In this document: positions 1-11,954 of the stretch, in pieces | Position numbering within the stretch: position 1 is the first letter of the stretch | How the letters are laid out: each line of letters begins with the position of its first letter | NCBI GenBank assembly: GCA_026936325.1 | Contig: JAPTHN010000003.1 | Location: 79,597,006 to 79,661,005, forward strand | Direction of reading: 5' to 3' | Length of the DNA stretch: 64,000 bases | From: Platynereis dumerilii | Lineage: Eukaryota > Annelida > Polychaeta > Phyllodocida > Nereididae | Notes under the pieces: generated by a model | Database searches by the model: none | The model's input: the letters and a program-made list of their open reading frames with translations, nothing else | Told to the model about the DNA's origin: nothing | Position numbers and translations under genes: made by a program

Positions 1-1868
1 AAATAAGTACAAAAGCGCACTGAACTTAATATGCGGACTCCAATGTTTCATATTGTGATTCAAAGATTTAAGAATACAATTCTAAGGTAAACTAAAGCAA
101 TTTGAATCATCAATACAAGGCATGTTCAAGGTTAAAGAGTGCATGAAAATGTGATAAACTGGACATAATGTTTACCTCCAATATTTATCCCAATTCAATT
201 TTCTCAATTGATGGTCACACCTGTCATTCTATGCAGTCATAATGGTCCCCAGGTAGTTTAGTAACATTATTTTAATATAAATACTAACAAATTATAGTAA
301 ATAGTTCACTTTCTACAACATTGTTAAAGTGTCTGAATAATTTTTGGTTCATGGCGTTAACAAAAGTAGCTTTTTTCACCAAATTTCTTGCCGATTTGCA
401 ATAAATTTGTTTTATGCAGGTCACATGTAATGCCAAGGATGTTTTTGATTGCATGTTTCATTGGTTTACTCGGTTATTCCTTAAAATAATAACAAACCAG
501 AAAGCGTCTGAATAATTCTTGGTCTGACTGCATCTTCTGAGATTATATGAAATCCAAGGCCATAGAATTTTCGACATTTTTTGTCAGTGGCGTTGTGAGG
601 GGGCTTAGGTTTCCACTTCGCTCCTGTCACATGTAATGACCCTCGCCAAGGGTGCAGGAAGGAAACGATAGCGGCAGGGACGGTCGGACGGGAAAGGGCA
701 AAATCTAATACGCGTGACAAAAATTTTATGAAGCGTCAATAATAATTTTAATATATTTACAAATTTTGCAAAAATGAAGCCCTGATAACGTTTTTTTTTT
801 TTAATCAAAAGGGCACTGCCCGTCAATCATAATGAGTCCAATGTTACATTTTCTTCCTTGTCTACACTTTTCATCATCAAATCTTGGCAATCTTATCTGG
901 CGGAAGACTGTTGAGTATCAGACTAAAATCAAAGTGTAGATTTGTTGGATGATGTAAATGTGCAGACCCAGGAGCAGCCTAATTTCTTTGATTGATGTCC
1001 TGATTTTGCCTGGAGCAATTCCCTGAAGGGAGTGAAGCTATATTTTGTGCTTTATTTGACAATATTGAACAGCAGAAGATGCAATCAATAAAGTTTAGGG
1101 ATGTTCTGAAACATTTTGTAGTGATTTGCTGTCTTTAGCTTGTTATGTAAGATGGTTCATCAAATGGAGTGAGATACATGGCTTGCCAATTCGCATTTGA
1201 AATGCTTCAATAATTTTACAAAGCTAAAATCTTATATGAAGAAAGATATCATTTATTATTTTGCTGTTTGTAATACTGTAAAGATTCACAATAACTCAGT
1301 ATGTCCTTAATCTATCAATAAGTTACCATTGATGTGCTCGATCCTATTAAGCTGAAAAGTTAATATAATGCATGCAGTGATTGCAGAATTTACTATTCCT
1401 GTGAATAATGTGATGATTCACTTTGCAAACTGTTTGGATATGTATGTTCAAAGGTTGCAGCTGAAGAATTACTAATAAATGTACTAACATTCAGGTGTTT
1501 GAGGTCATCAATGACACACAACACTCAGCTGTGTGCAGGCACTCCCTTCAATTTGAAATAAATTGTCAATTTGTCATTGAGTATAGTTAACTCACTGGTG
1601 AGTGATGTGTCTCAGTCAGTTACTTTGGCTGATAACAAAGCAGATACGAGTCAATAATAAAAACCTGGCAATTATATGGCCTTACAAGGAACATTTCGGT
1701 GCATTATGTAAGCTCTCATAATTCCTTGGCTTTCTTCTTTGTCATTTTATAGCCAAATTGTGTATTTTGGACTCTGAGGTACGATGTCCTCACAAAGTTG
1801 CTTTTAAACCAAATCATTGCTGTGTGCAAGACAACTTTTTGTCTGCCAATAATGGCAATATGACTTTA
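1..1868. other. No gene recognised; low-copy AT-rich DNA
   Basis: I see no coding region here. The reading frames are short and lack recognisable motifs. Apart from the direct repeat at 331-650, I found no element with clear ends. This stretch has no obvious match to the sequence preceding copy C (47223-50889), so it probably lies outside the duplicated unit or has diverged too far to see. Confidence 0.5.
322..652 (+). repeat. Diverged direct repeat resembling a Tc1-like terminal IR/DR
   Basis: The motif GTCTGAATAATT followed by TTGGT or CTTGGT occurs at 331 and again at 506 in the same orientation, 175 bp apart. A second pair, TCACATGTAATG, occurs at 421 and 627. The GTCTGAATAATT wording resembles ends of some Tc1-like transposons. 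Two direct repeats about 165-180 bp apart within one inverted repeat is the known IR/DR layout of that superfamily. The opposite end was not found, so this would be a solo or truncated end. A plain diverged tandem duplication is the alternative. Confidence 0.35.
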
Positions 1869-2191
1869 CAGGGGCGGACTGGCGACATTTCGGGCCGTGG
1901 CAAAATAAGTCAGTGGGCCCCCACATTCCAATTTTCAGCATAACTCTACTTACACCAAGGTGGAAGGGCCCTTTTCTATACAGAGGCCTCTCTCATTGGG
2001 GCCCCCACCTTAAAAGTTTCATTGTATCGCACCTAAGTGACCTTCATAAACTTGCTCACAGAAATATATAATAGATATAGACTTTTGGTTTTTTTCGCTA
2101 TTTTTATTTTTTTTGCACCCTGAGTGGGACCCCCCTGAGTGGTTGGGCCCGTGGCACTTGCCACTCTGCCACATAGGCCAGTCCGCCCCTG
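1869..2191. mobile_element. MITE with 15-bp TIRs, hAT-like termini
   Basis: This is a 323-bp element with perfect 15-bp terminal inverted repeats, CAGGGGCGGACTGGC at the left and its complement at the right. The interior is rich in GGGCCC and GGCCC runs near both ends. The CAGGGGCGGA terminus is like many hAT-derived MITEs. The expected 8-bp target duplication is not clean: GACTTTA lies directly to the left but is displaced by four bases on the right. No coding sequence is present. The superfamily is inferred from the termini only. Confidence 0.6.
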
Positions 2192-2723
2192 TTCAGACTT
2201 TATATACATGTAAAGCTCTTTTTGCACTCAATTCGCATGCCAACTCACAGAATAATTATTCATAAGGCAAGCAATAACACTGGGTGCACAATATGTGTAT
2301 CGCATGGCATGAAAATTTCGACCTTTTATTATCTGTCACTGTCTTCAATTATCTGCAGTTACGCAAGCATTAATACCGCAATGAAGCTTGGGAGGGACAC
2401 TGGGACAGGTCAATGGTGTGTGTGTGGGTCAATTATGTCTCTGGGCAGAAATGTGTTTTGCAATGTACTATTATGAGGAAGAAATGGATATTGCATGAAG
2501 AGGAAAATGGTGAGAAAAAAACAATATTGGAAAATTCAAAATGATGTAATGCAATATTTAGATATTAAAGGTATGAATATGTGCTTGGTAAATGGGCTGC
2601 AGCAATGAAGTATGTCCTTTCTATTATTATAGACCTGTATGAGGCAGTGCAAGTACTTACAATTGCCACATCACATGCCCTAGTGATAACATATTCATTC
2701 TTCATTAAATGGTAAGTACTATA

Positions 2724-2810
2724 GTTATATCCTGCGTTTGAGGGAATATGTGATATATCTGAGGCGTCAGCCGAGGATTATCACATATTCACGAAAACAA
2801 GGGATATAAC
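2724..2810. repeat. Hairpin H1 with tandem GA mismatches
   Basis: This is an imperfect palindrome of 87 bp with loop GTCA at 2766-2769. The inner stem GGC/GCC is 3 bp, followed by a GA opposite GA mismatch (2761-2762 with 2773-2774). A second GA opposite GA lies further out (2740-2741 with 2793-2794). The outer arms GTTATATCC and GGGATATAAC pair. Confidence 0.8.
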
Positions 2811-3021
2811 TGACTTATACCTCAAACAAAACAAAATAAAACAAAAAACTTAAGAGATTTAAAAAAGAAAATAAAACAAGAAGGATTTGAGAAAAAGAAA
2901 ACAGCTATAAACAATTGTCATGTGGGATTAATTTAATAGCATGAAAGCACAGATCTGAAAAGAATCACGTTTTATATACTGAAAATTCTTTGAATAAAAA
3001 AAATAAAATAAAAAAAACGTA

Positions 3022-3980
3022 GGGGAGGCGGGGGTCAGAAGTCACAAAATTCAGAAAAAGCCCCAGAACAGAGCAGGTGTTTGTTAGATCTGAATGACCT
3101 TTGGCACAATTATGCAGTATTTAGTTGACTATAGTTGTATCACAGGATAGCTGCTGTGCTGTAAATAGGCTTTAGTCAGTTCACAATTATTTAAGGAAAA
3201 GTCCGCTGTGACTTTTTACCCCATGTCAGGGTCAAGAAGTCACAACCATGGGGTAACAAGTCACATGTATTTTTTGTGAACATACAACACTATATGAGGT
3301 GATATGCAGACCTGGACTTGATAGTCATCCTTGTGCATGAAATTTATAGTGAGCCTTCAAAAGCCATCGGCATGCAATGACAATGCACCATCAGTAAAGC
3401 CGGCATCAGAAATTGCCCAAAGTTTGCGAAATGAAATTTTGCTGTAATGCTCTCTCATCAGTATTATTGATGATAGGTGATGATAGGATTGTAAGCTAAA
3501 AGCTTCTAGTGTGGAATATTTTACTTTCCTTAGCTCATAATACTGACTTCCCGGTACCCTATGGTAAAATATCACAGTGCTGGGGTGAAATGTCACAGTG
3601 TGACATTTCACCCCTCAGCTGTTTTTTAAATTCAACTCATGATCATGGCAACTTGGTGACCAAATGGCCAAAAATAGATTCACAGCATGAAAGACAATTA
3701 TCCACAAGACCTTGAAACACTAGCACAACTTCATATGTCACAGTGACCAGACATTAATAGAGAAAGTTCAGAATCAATAAAACCTGTTTGGGACACCAAA
3801 AATGCATGAGGTGGGTAAAAACCCACTTTGCACAATGAGTATAATTTTCATATTCCCTGCAGACCTTCTTCTCATAAAAGTGTCCCAAATCATGATTTAA
3901 ACTTAAAAATTAGGTCAATGCAAGTTGGTCAAAAAGGCCTGTGACTTTTTACCCCTGTGACTTTTCACCCCCTCTTCCCC
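3022..3980. mobile_element. TIR element E1 with TA target duplication and iterated GGGGTAAAAAGTCACA motif
   Basis: This 959-bp non-autonomous element is flanked by TA on both sides (3020-3021 and 3981-3982). Its ends read GGGGAGGCGGGGGTCAGAAG and, on the complement, GGGGAAGAGGGGGTGAAAAG. Variants of GGGGTAAAAAGTCACA recur near both ends, at about 3210-3270, and as an inverted pair at about 3584-3616. It is nested inside the 2720-4852 insertion. No transposase is encoded. It shares layout with E2, E3 and E4 in this window. The superfamily is unresolved; TA duplications are known for Tc1/mariner and for the ISL2EU branch of PIF/Harbinger. Confidence 0.75.
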
Positions 3981-3982
3981 TA

Positions 3983-4260
3983 AAATGTGGAAAAAATGCA
4001 AGGAAAAAATGTGATGAAAAAAAAGTGAAAAGAAAAATTTGGGGGGAAAATGGCAAAAAATTTTGGGGGAAAATGTCTGTGAAAAAAAAAAAAATGGAAA
4101 AAAAATTATGGAGGGAATGGGGAAAAAAGTCTAAGCCTATGAAGAAAAAGATTGGAACAAATAATTTTGGTAAAAAAATAGGGGGAGGGGAATTGGGGAA
4201 AAAAATATATGGGCGAAAATTGTTGTAGGCAAAAGATAAATTGTGGACAAAAATTTTTTT
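3983..4260 (+). repeat. A/G-rich low-complexity tract
   Basis: This is a run of A-rich blocks separated by GGGG or TTTT, such as GGGGGAAAATG and AAATTTTGGGGG. The lysine-rich reading frame across it is a consequence of composition and is not a gene. A mirror-image T-rich tract sits in the other hairpin composite at 40128-40344. Confidence 0.8.
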
Positions 4261-4720
4261 TTAAAAACCCGGAAGAATATATGCATTTGGATGTGAAAGG
4301 GGGGTTAGAGTTTTAATAGACACGAAATTATTTATTTCATGGAAACTGCAGCAGTAATTGGGCCCATTTATTTTAAGTGTACGTCATCAAATATTTGTTA
4401 ATAAATCAAACGAAATACCTCCACCACTTATTTCAAGACTACTCAAGAGGAATGAATACCAAAAGTAAACAGACAAGGAATTATTTATTTTAAAAAAAAC
4501 AAACTTCAAAGCTTCCTCCCCCTCCCTGAGATCTAATATGGTTGACCCCTTATTTGTTTTACATTGTATTGACATTAAAATCTAAATTGGGGTCAAATTA
4601 AAGGATTAACAGATTTGTCGTAGGTGTTCCGTTTTTATGATACTTTTGTTTTATTTTTGTTGAACTTTTGTTGGTAATTCACTGTTTGGTACAGTTTGCT
4701 GTTTTTGTTATAAGCTTTGT
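4261..4720. other. No gene; interior of copy-A insertion
   Basis: This is AT-rich sequence inside the 2720-4852 insertion. It contains short runs such as ATTTATTT and no repeats with definable ends. I see nothing coding. Confidence 0.5.
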
Positions 4721-5131
4721 TAAACAATGAGGCTTATATATCCTATATACTCCCATGGGCGTATAAGTGAACAACAAAGAATATATGATATATACCAGCC
4801 TAATACAGGCTTCTGATTGGCTGATTGCTCATAGGTATGGTATAAAACTTAGTAACAACCAATAAACAGCATATAAAGCAGGCTCTAGCAGGCCACAGTG
4901 CTTAACCTTGTCTAAGAGCTTGTTAGTAGATTTACTTATCCTCGCAATCTTGATTCTACTAGTAACCGCATTTGCTTGGTTTAGAATACCTTGACAAACT
5001 TACAACTCTAGGCAATTAAGTGGCATTATTATCATTTTGGAGGGCATTGTCTGGCCATTAACGCCCAGATCGCGGGCGTTAATGGCCGTTAATGCCCGCG
5101 AAAACGCCACCTGGTGTATTTTACCGTATCG

Positions 5132-5154
5132 TGACGTCATCAGAAGTGACGTCA
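5132..5154. promoter_or_regulatory. Paired TGACGTCA (CRE/ATF-like) palindromes
   Basis: Two exact TGACGTCA octamers lie at 5132-5139 and 5147-5154, 15 bp apart, inside the GGGCATT element. The octamer is the consensus CREB/ATF site in animals. Similar pairs occur at the same place in the two other copies. Function is not shown by sequence alone. Confidence 0.45.
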
Positions 5155-5380
5155 TTGTGATTTTCTGTCAGTTTGTATGCTAAATCAGCCAAAAATCGTC
5201 CGATTTGAAAAATTTAAAAGGCTAGATCTATCAAATTCAGCCTGCCGAATTCATTCCTGCATACGGATTTGTGCTATCTTCAATAATAACGACGTAAAAA
5301 CGAAAAAACGGGGCGGGCGTTAATGAATCCGGAAGTGAAGGTAACATTTTTCCTGGATATAAAAATGATAATAATGATAA

Positions 5381-5540
5381 TAACATTTTTTTGTCAGGCA
5401 TTATGGGGTATTAATCAGTTATGGCCCTCGGGCAGAAATCATTTAATGCCCTCGCCTGGCGGCTCGGGCATTAAGTTAATGATTTCTGCCCTCTGGCCAT
5501 AACTGATTAATACCCCATAATGCCCTCCAAAAAAACGTTA
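5381..5540. repeat. Hairpin H2 with three symmetric TC/TC mismatches
   Basis: This 160-bp imperfect palindrome forms one end of the GGGCATT element. The loop TGGC is at 5457-5460. TC lies opposite TC at three places: 5452-5453 with 5464-5465, 5428-5429 with 5492-5493, and 5394-5395 with 5526-5527. The right arm has a 4-nt insertion between the inner and middle sites. On the other strand these are tandem GA mismatches. Confidence 0.85.
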
Positions 5541-8500
5541 TTGACCAATTAGTGGGTAACGGGTACCAAGCAGTTATCGCTGAATATCCTGTGCTTCATT
5601 GCAAGTTGTTGGTTACAGGATTATGAGGCAGTTCCATGCAGTTTATGTTTTTTTAATGAATAATGAGGTGGTACAATGAATGTACGTGTGTAGATTTATA
5701 TATAAGTAGATAAGGTAGATATATGAACAGAGATATAAATGCAGATACAAACAGATAGGTAGTTATATGGACTAGCAGTGCCACAATAGTAAGGTGAAGA
5801 AGAGAAAAAAAAGTAGCCACAAGGGAAGAAGAGAAAAAAAAGTAGCCACAAAGGGTTAATTAAAGAAGGTCTGAAAACAAACCAGGCAGATAGATGGGAA
5901 GTCAAATAGGAAATTAACAATGATGGATCTGATGCAAATAGAAACAAACCCAAGGAGAAAAAACACAAAGGTGTAATTTCTAATTACATGGAGAAACTCA
6001 GAGGTGCAAATCCAGACAGATTGCGAAAGATAACTAATAAAAGATATAAAAGAAAATGAAAAACAAAATGCAAGAGTAAAAAAGGTCTGTTGCCTTCTAG
6101 ATGTTGCAAATTGACAGGGAAGATTCTTGTAATTGTGGCATGATGTGTAAGAGGCCACTAGGGGATGCATCCCCAAGGAAATGTCCTTGTTTAAAAAATA
6201 AGACAAGCTTATGAATTTCTAGTTATACTGCAGCAATGCTATAACAAAATAAAGAAATTTTATAATATGGTAATAGGAAGAAGACAGAATAAACAGAGAA
6301 TGGAAATGCAGAAAAAAACAGAGATTGCATATTGTAGATTAGGGTTTAGTCCATTTCATTTTGATTTACACTCACTAACTGACAAAGCAGTGAGGCATTT
6401 CGATCCTGAAAGTTGGTGTAAATATTTAATTCACATCCGTTACATTGAGATTAGGTATTGTCATTATTCATAGCTTTCTTCATCTAAAGATAACTTGTCT
6501 CATGATATATGAGAGAAATATGGCACAACCGAAGGAAAGGCCACTTGTCTAAAAAGACATAGATAAACAAGAACTAGGAGCTATGGCATATATTGGAGGA
6601 GAAATGAAGTCCTGGAAGGCTTATCTTAATACATGGGATCACATCTTTCTAGCATCACAATTTTGACTTAATCTCTTGCCATTCTCATATTCCAGCTGCC
6701 TCCTTTTTTTACTATATATTATATCTGCTCTATTTTGTATGATCACAATGGTTCTGTCTTTTTTCATTCATAATCTACAGTGTACCACTGTACTACCTCA
6801 AAAATTTGGTCTTCTTGGAAATCATCTGATGTATTACAACTTCAGATATTTCCTCATGTTGACCAGGCCTGAATTATAGGCCCTTGCTATATCTTAATCA
6901 TGTTATTTCATGGTCAATGTTCTTCTTTTCTCTCTTTTTTCCTTTGGTGTTTCTTTTTCCCTCCCTGAAGTCATAAACAACTCAGGACTATTTCTTACTT
7001 CTTGGATTTTTTTTTCTGGTATTAATAACTTAGACATCTAGAAAATTATCCAAAAAATGCCACATGTGGTGCAATTTTACAAATATCTTGAATGTCTCAG
7101 ATGACGTTAAATATTACCAAAAGGTTTCCCAGAGCCTCGGTTGGAGCAACAAGAACCATGCGGAGTAGCGCAATAAAAGACAACTGAAATGACACTACTG
7201 CCACACGTGCCAATTGTGATGTTTGTTCCGAATGTTGGCCCACATTGGTTGGTGTTTTACTGCTGTGTCACCAACCTCAGAGAGTTCATATTATTCTTCA
7301 TTCTTATCCAGTGTTGAACTGTTAATGTAGTACATGCATCTTTGCATTATGTTCCTCTATAATGCATGGCATATATTTGGCCTGTTGCACTCTATATTTG
7401 TCCTGTCATTCAATATGGAGGTCTCAGGTGAATTCTGCTGTGCACCGATAAGGACATACACTGCCTGATGTATCTTGTTCGTTACAAGTCTTGTGCTGAC
7501 TTTTAAATGTTTTACATGACATTGTGTTCCTCTGATAGATGTACAGCATTTAATGGAGCTGAAAGTTGGTTTTTTGTTACCATATTGATTAAATTTTAAT
7601 GCTGCTAATAATATTTTTATGCTTTGCTTGTCATATTTGGCTTGTTGTAATATCACATGAGGACAGTGCAAGATAATGTCCCAATTGTTCCCTTACTACA
7701 ATGCAGTTTGCCATGTCAGGTTATATGGAGGAGATGAGAAATGGTGTGATGATGAGATGGACAAGTAAAAAATATCTCATCACTTGTTCTCACGAATATG
7801 CAATGCTTCAGTCACTCTGATAACACAGGTCCATGGGATGACATGCAATGCTGTCAGGACAACCTGATGAGTTCTTGTGTGTCCCTGTTGTGTAGTGTGT
7901 TCCAGCGTGATCTTGTTAGGAGCTGGTTTGTTCTTTTCTCAACTTGTAAGGCTCAGCAGTGAGAGTGCAATGTCTTCGAACAAGCATAGAAATATTGTCA
8001 ATTAATCATCTGCTTCACACAATCCTATATTTAAAGGTGCTGATGAATATCATTCATCAAATATAAACATTCATGTTATATCTGATATTGAAATATTGCA
8101 TAGTATTTTCAATATTGCCTTTATTAGCACATTTAATTTGGTGTATCATTTTGTACCATCTTACTGTAGCATATTTGCTCTACATCCATCTATTTATCAA
8201 AGATCTATTGAATGAAGTGACACAAAACCAAGCAAACAACCGAGAAGCCAACAAAAATACTATTTACTTTCTATATATGTTCAACTCCATCAGAAACCAG
8301 CACCATATGATGTATGCCCATCATTTTCAGTATAAAAACATGATAATAGCCCATGATTCCACATGTATCATGTAACAATATCAAATTTCCCTGGTGCTGA
8401 CATAGCTGAACCGTCTCATATATTGTGGCATAGCAGCTCAGTCATCGACACAAATTGGAGTCCATTGCTTCAATCAAGCTGGCTCAGCAAGCATATATCT

Positions 8501-8651
8501 ATGTGGGCTCCAATTCCCAATACCATTGCCAGTGTTTCATGGCGTCATGTCTGGCTTTATTTCCCTGATCGTTGCTAAAATCATGTTGAAATGAAAACTG
8601 GTATTATGGGTTTCTTGGGGAGGCGTGGAAGTTGGTGATTTCATAGAATTG

Positions 8652-9828
8652 TGACCTGCTCCACCAAAAAGGGTTCAAAGTCGGCCTCCTATCATATTTA
8701 GTTGTGAAAATGACTTTCTTCTACTGGAATTGAGCTTTAAAATGTTTTGATATCACCATCCAATCCAAAGATATGGCACCTCAAACATTGATGAAAAAAG
8801 AAAATAATCAGTGTTATTTCAAAAAGTAAATATAATGCCCATATAGTTAACCACTCTTCAAAAAGCTCAATATTCTAAAAATTTCTGATATTTATAAATC
8901 AAAATTGTTAAAGTTATATTTCAAATTAAACAATAACTCACTTCCAAAATACTTTTCCAACTCAAATTTCCTCATCTTACAACATACCACTCATTCATAC
9001 AACACTAGGGGTGAAAACTTTCTAAAACCTAGAATTTATCATACTTTTGCCAAAACAGTGTACGTTACCAGCTGCCAAGTCTCCTGAACAACCTTCCCAT
9101 GCAGGTGATTAACAAAGTCTATACTCATAGCGAATATGGATATAGTTCCTATTTAAAGAAATACCTAACAAACCAATGTAGTAATAGGGCCTACTTGTTC
9201 CATAAGAAATTGCTACATATGTCAATCGTAAACACAAGCTCCCACCCACCTGTACCTCACTCCCCCCCCCCGACTATTTTAATTTGAAAATGTCTAGTAT
9301 CTGACAACAAAATGCTCAACCTAATTAATTACTACAAAAGTTCATCTATTTTGGTTTTGCTCATATTAAAATTATTATCTTAAACGTGCTGACAGGGGTT
9401 GCTTACGATAGCGCCTATTCAATTAGGCAAAGAAAGCATCGCCTGTGCCTATATTGATTATTACATTAATTAATGTATAATTATGTAGATGTTGTATATA
9501 ATTTTCATATTTGGCTAAATAAAAAACTGTTTGTCTGTCTTGTTTGTCTGTCTGTCTGATGATAAGAAACATCGAACTCTCAGAAAATGGAATTTGAAAT
9601 TCCCGCCATTGCAATGAAAGAACTAAGAAAATCAAGAATGATGCCCAATTTAGATAATTTAGAATCAGTTTTTGGTTAAGATGGTCTTAAATAATCAAAG
9701 CAAACTACTTTTGCTAAAACATGGTTCCAGCAGCTAAAAATCATTAAAATGTGACCTTTTGACACATTTTGCTCATTTATCACAAATATAGAATGCCTAC
9801 TTTGAACTCATTTTGGTGGAGCAGGTCA
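8652..9828. mobile_element. TIR element with TGACCTGCTCCACC ends, containing a LINE end
   Basis: The left end TGACCTGCTCCACCAAAA is repeated in inverted form at 9811-9828. Similarity between the ends extends about 36 bp inward through GTTCAAAGT. Copies B (near 34630) and C (near 53110) lack it, so it is specific to copy A. A LINE 3' fragment occupies much of the interior. No transposase is visible. The target duplication could not be read confidently because the flanking sequence in copies B and C has diverged. Confidence 0.65.
8851..9560 (+). pseudogene. LINE (non-LTR retrotransposon) 3' end, 5'-truncated
   Basis: The frame from 8851 translates to a typical C-terminus of a CR1/Jockey-group reverse transcriptase ORF. 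It reads through LFKKLNILKISDIYK, then LLKLYFKLNNNSLPKYFSN, then YNTRGENFLKPRI, and meets a stop near 9087. The usual continuation (LNNLP, then VYTHSEYGYSSYLKKYLT, 9099 onward) is in another frame, so at least one frameshift is present. The sequence ends in an AATAAAAAA stretch and a TGTC-rich microsatellite tail (9528-9560), as many CR1-like elements do. The clade assignment is inference. It is a dead 5'-truncated copy. Confidence 0.7.
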
Positions 9829-10491
9829 TAGATGTAATATGGTATGATAAGCTTCAGCAATATATCTTTATTATTCCATGGGTTGATTGTCCTTGACGCA
9901 GAAACATGTGTCAGGCAGGAATACGATCATAACATAGGCCACTGGTCGAGCGAGAGGCGGCAATGTCTAATTCATAATGCCAGTCTGCATGCTACTGCAT
10001 AATGACATTTTGAATGCACAGCGAAACACTGTGTGGTCACTTTGAGTTGTCATTCCGGAAGAGGCATAATATGAGCATTAGACTGGTAATATAATATATA
10101 CTAAACGGTGGTTTGATAATAACTTTGATTATAGTAGGCTAGGGTGGTGTTTGGTGTTAGGAATTGCCTTTATGGTAGAGCAGCAGTTACAAAAGTTTTC
10201 CGTTGTTCAGGATGGAAGGTCCCGAAACAATTTCATTTCTTGATTGAATTTTGGCATGTTTTGAAACTTCATGGAACGTAGGGGAAAATTCCCATTTTGT
10301 AGTACTAATGTAATATTGAGTCATGTTTTGTCATGTCATATTAAAGTGTATCATGGCAGAATAGTCCTACTATATACTTCCCTGTATTGCGTCTGTCCTA
10401 CCCAAATCATTTTCTTATCTGTTCCGGCTGACGCCCAAATCAACTGTGGATTTCTAATGACCATGATTTCATTAATCATCCTCCCATGTTA

Positions 10492-11307
10492 TAGTCCTTG
10501 TCATACTTACGTGGAATCTCAAGTTTTTTTCTATGCTGTTGAACTGTGATGTCAGAGATGATTCTATTCTAGCATTGCAATATATGTAAATTAACTACAA
10601 GCTGTGATATCATTTCCAACTGGGTCAGATTCCCCAGCTTCTAACCAATGCGAATCCACCAAACTGAGCATCACAGTTTCAACTCAGTGTCAGAGTTAAT
10701 TGTGTCTGGGAAAAACCCATGCAAGTTTGACATCACAGCCTCTCAGCCAATGGGCTGCCAGAACAAATATACATAACATAAGCCATGTGTTTACAAACAA
10801 ATTGTCAAAGACTTCTGTTTATACCAACTTCAATCAAAGTTTGAAGTTGTATGTTAGCAAGTTTGTAGATTTATCAAACAACTCGGTGGGGATAAAAACA
10901 GTTGTCTACTGTGAATGCTCACAAAGCTGCCATTTGGTAGGATTAGACTGGTGATTGCTGTGATAAATCATTGGGATCAAAAATGCAATGCTTCCTTCAA
11001 TATACCAATGTTTGAACTGTGATGACGTAGTTTACGGTCAGCCCATTGGCTATCAAGCTGTGATGACGTAGTTGTAGGGGCTATCCCTGATAAAACTCTT
11101 ACTCTGATACTGTGTTGAAACTGTGACGCTCAGTTCAGTAGGATCAACATTGGCTAGAAGCTGGGGAATCTGACCCAGTTTGAAATGACATCACAGCTTG
11201 AAGTTAATTTACATATATTGCAATGCTAGAATAGAGTCATCTCTGACATCACAGTTCAACAGCATAGAAAAAAAACTTGAGATTCCACGTAAGTATGACA
11301 AGGACTG
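10492..11307. mobile_element. Long-TIR element with TA target duplication, Tc1/mariner-like ends
   Basis: This 816-bp element is present only in copy A. Copies B and C read CCATRTTAACAG uninterrupted; copy A has TA at 10490-10491 and 11308-11309. The inverted repeats are long, with left 10492-10760 matching the complement of about 11030-11307, starting TAGTCCTTGTCATACTTACG on the left and CAGTCCTTGTC on the complement of the right. CAGT-type ends and a TA duplication suit a Tc1/mariner MITE. The central part has TGACATCACAG-like repeats. No transposase is present. Confidence 0.8.
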
Positions 11308-11399
11308 TAACAATTTACCTCAGGTTGCTTTTGAATTACAAGTAGAGATATACATTGGCTGTAATAAAGTCCAAAATTTTAAACCACATAACTCATAAA

Positions 11400-11755
11400 A
11401 CTTGATTTATCTCATCATCGAAGAACCCCATAAAGTATCTCCAGTCATCACTCAGTACTTGAAGACTTGTATACTTTGTTTAGGCCGAAACCAAGGTGGT
11501 TCTTTTTACTCTCAGTTTCCCCTGCTGGGAGTTTGCAGTGGCATTCCTTCAAAACGTCTTTTCCTTTCCCTTTCTATCCTGGACATTAGTCTTCCTTACT
11601 CCTTAGATTGGACAATAGGCCTAGTGACCAGCAGTGCCCAAGAGGCATAAAAGGAGGATTTCTTGAATTGCCAGTCTGCTATGAGGAGGTAATCTTCAGA
11701 AATTACATCTGAATTGTGCTCCAATCGCTCTCAGGCATAATAGGCAGACAAAGTG
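11400..11755 (-). pseudogene. Copy-A counterpart of the conserved exon-like ORF, disrupted
   Basis: The complement of this interval aligns with the 90-residue ORF at 35368-35646 in copy B and 57767-58063 in copy C. Pieces such as GRLMSRIER remain readable. The frame is interrupted by an extra segment of roughly 70 bp and by stops. This shows the copy is not functional in A. The protein family is unknown to me. Confidence 0.5.
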
Positions 11756-11849
11756 CTATTGACCTGGGGTTAGTTCTAGATGTGATTATACATGAGAGCT
11801 TTTATCTAGTTGCACATGGAATGTCAATTGTGGAATGACTACTTTTACT

Positions 11850-11937
<88 letters not shown>

Positions 11938-11954
11938 CAGATAGATAGACAGAT
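11850..11954 (+). repeat. GATA microsatellite, copy A
   Basis: This is a (TAGA)n array with a few AAGATAGA and GACAGATA interruptions. It sits at the same place in the unit as the arrays at 35807-35919 and 58214-58346. Each is followed by the shared CTCATGGGTTCAATTGATGT sequence. Confidence 0.95.

Larger units (their letters stand above)
2720..4852. mobile_element. Composite insertion: hairpin element with nested TIR element
   Basis: Copy C runs directly from ATGGTTAGTAAC into CAAGCAATAAAC near 51141-51156, whereas copy A has about 2.1 kb at this place. The insertion opens with a long hairpin (2724-2810), contains a complete TIR element (3022-3980), then an A/G-rich tract, and closes with ATTGGCTGA followed by GGTATAAAACTT. 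The start AGTTATATCC and the reverse complement of the end, AGTTTTATACC, are similar and may be short terminal inverted repeats. TAAGTA on the left and TTAGTA on the right may be a decayed target duplication. Nothing in it appears to code. Confidence 0.65.
5029..5547 (-). mobile_element. GGGCATT hairpin element, copy 1 (519 bp)
   Basis: Copy C has TGGCATTAGTGGT at this point. Copy A has TGGCATTA, then the element, then ATTAGTGGG, giving a 4-bp target duplication ATTA (5025-5028 and 5548-5551). Both ends carry GGAGGGCATT in inverted orientation, and one end is an extended hairpin (5381-5540). The body has several GGGCGTTAATGG-type repeats and a pair of TGACGTCA palindromes. Two further copies lie in opposite orientation at 59912-60381 and 60388-61200. 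It has no ORF, and I could not assign a superfamily. Confidence 0.8.

Noticed and set aside
5856-6206. Minus-strand ORF with SRRQQTF segment, partly shared with 31875-32078
   Set aside because: Similarity only reflects the segmental duplication; frames differ in length, are low-complexity and lack conserved ends.
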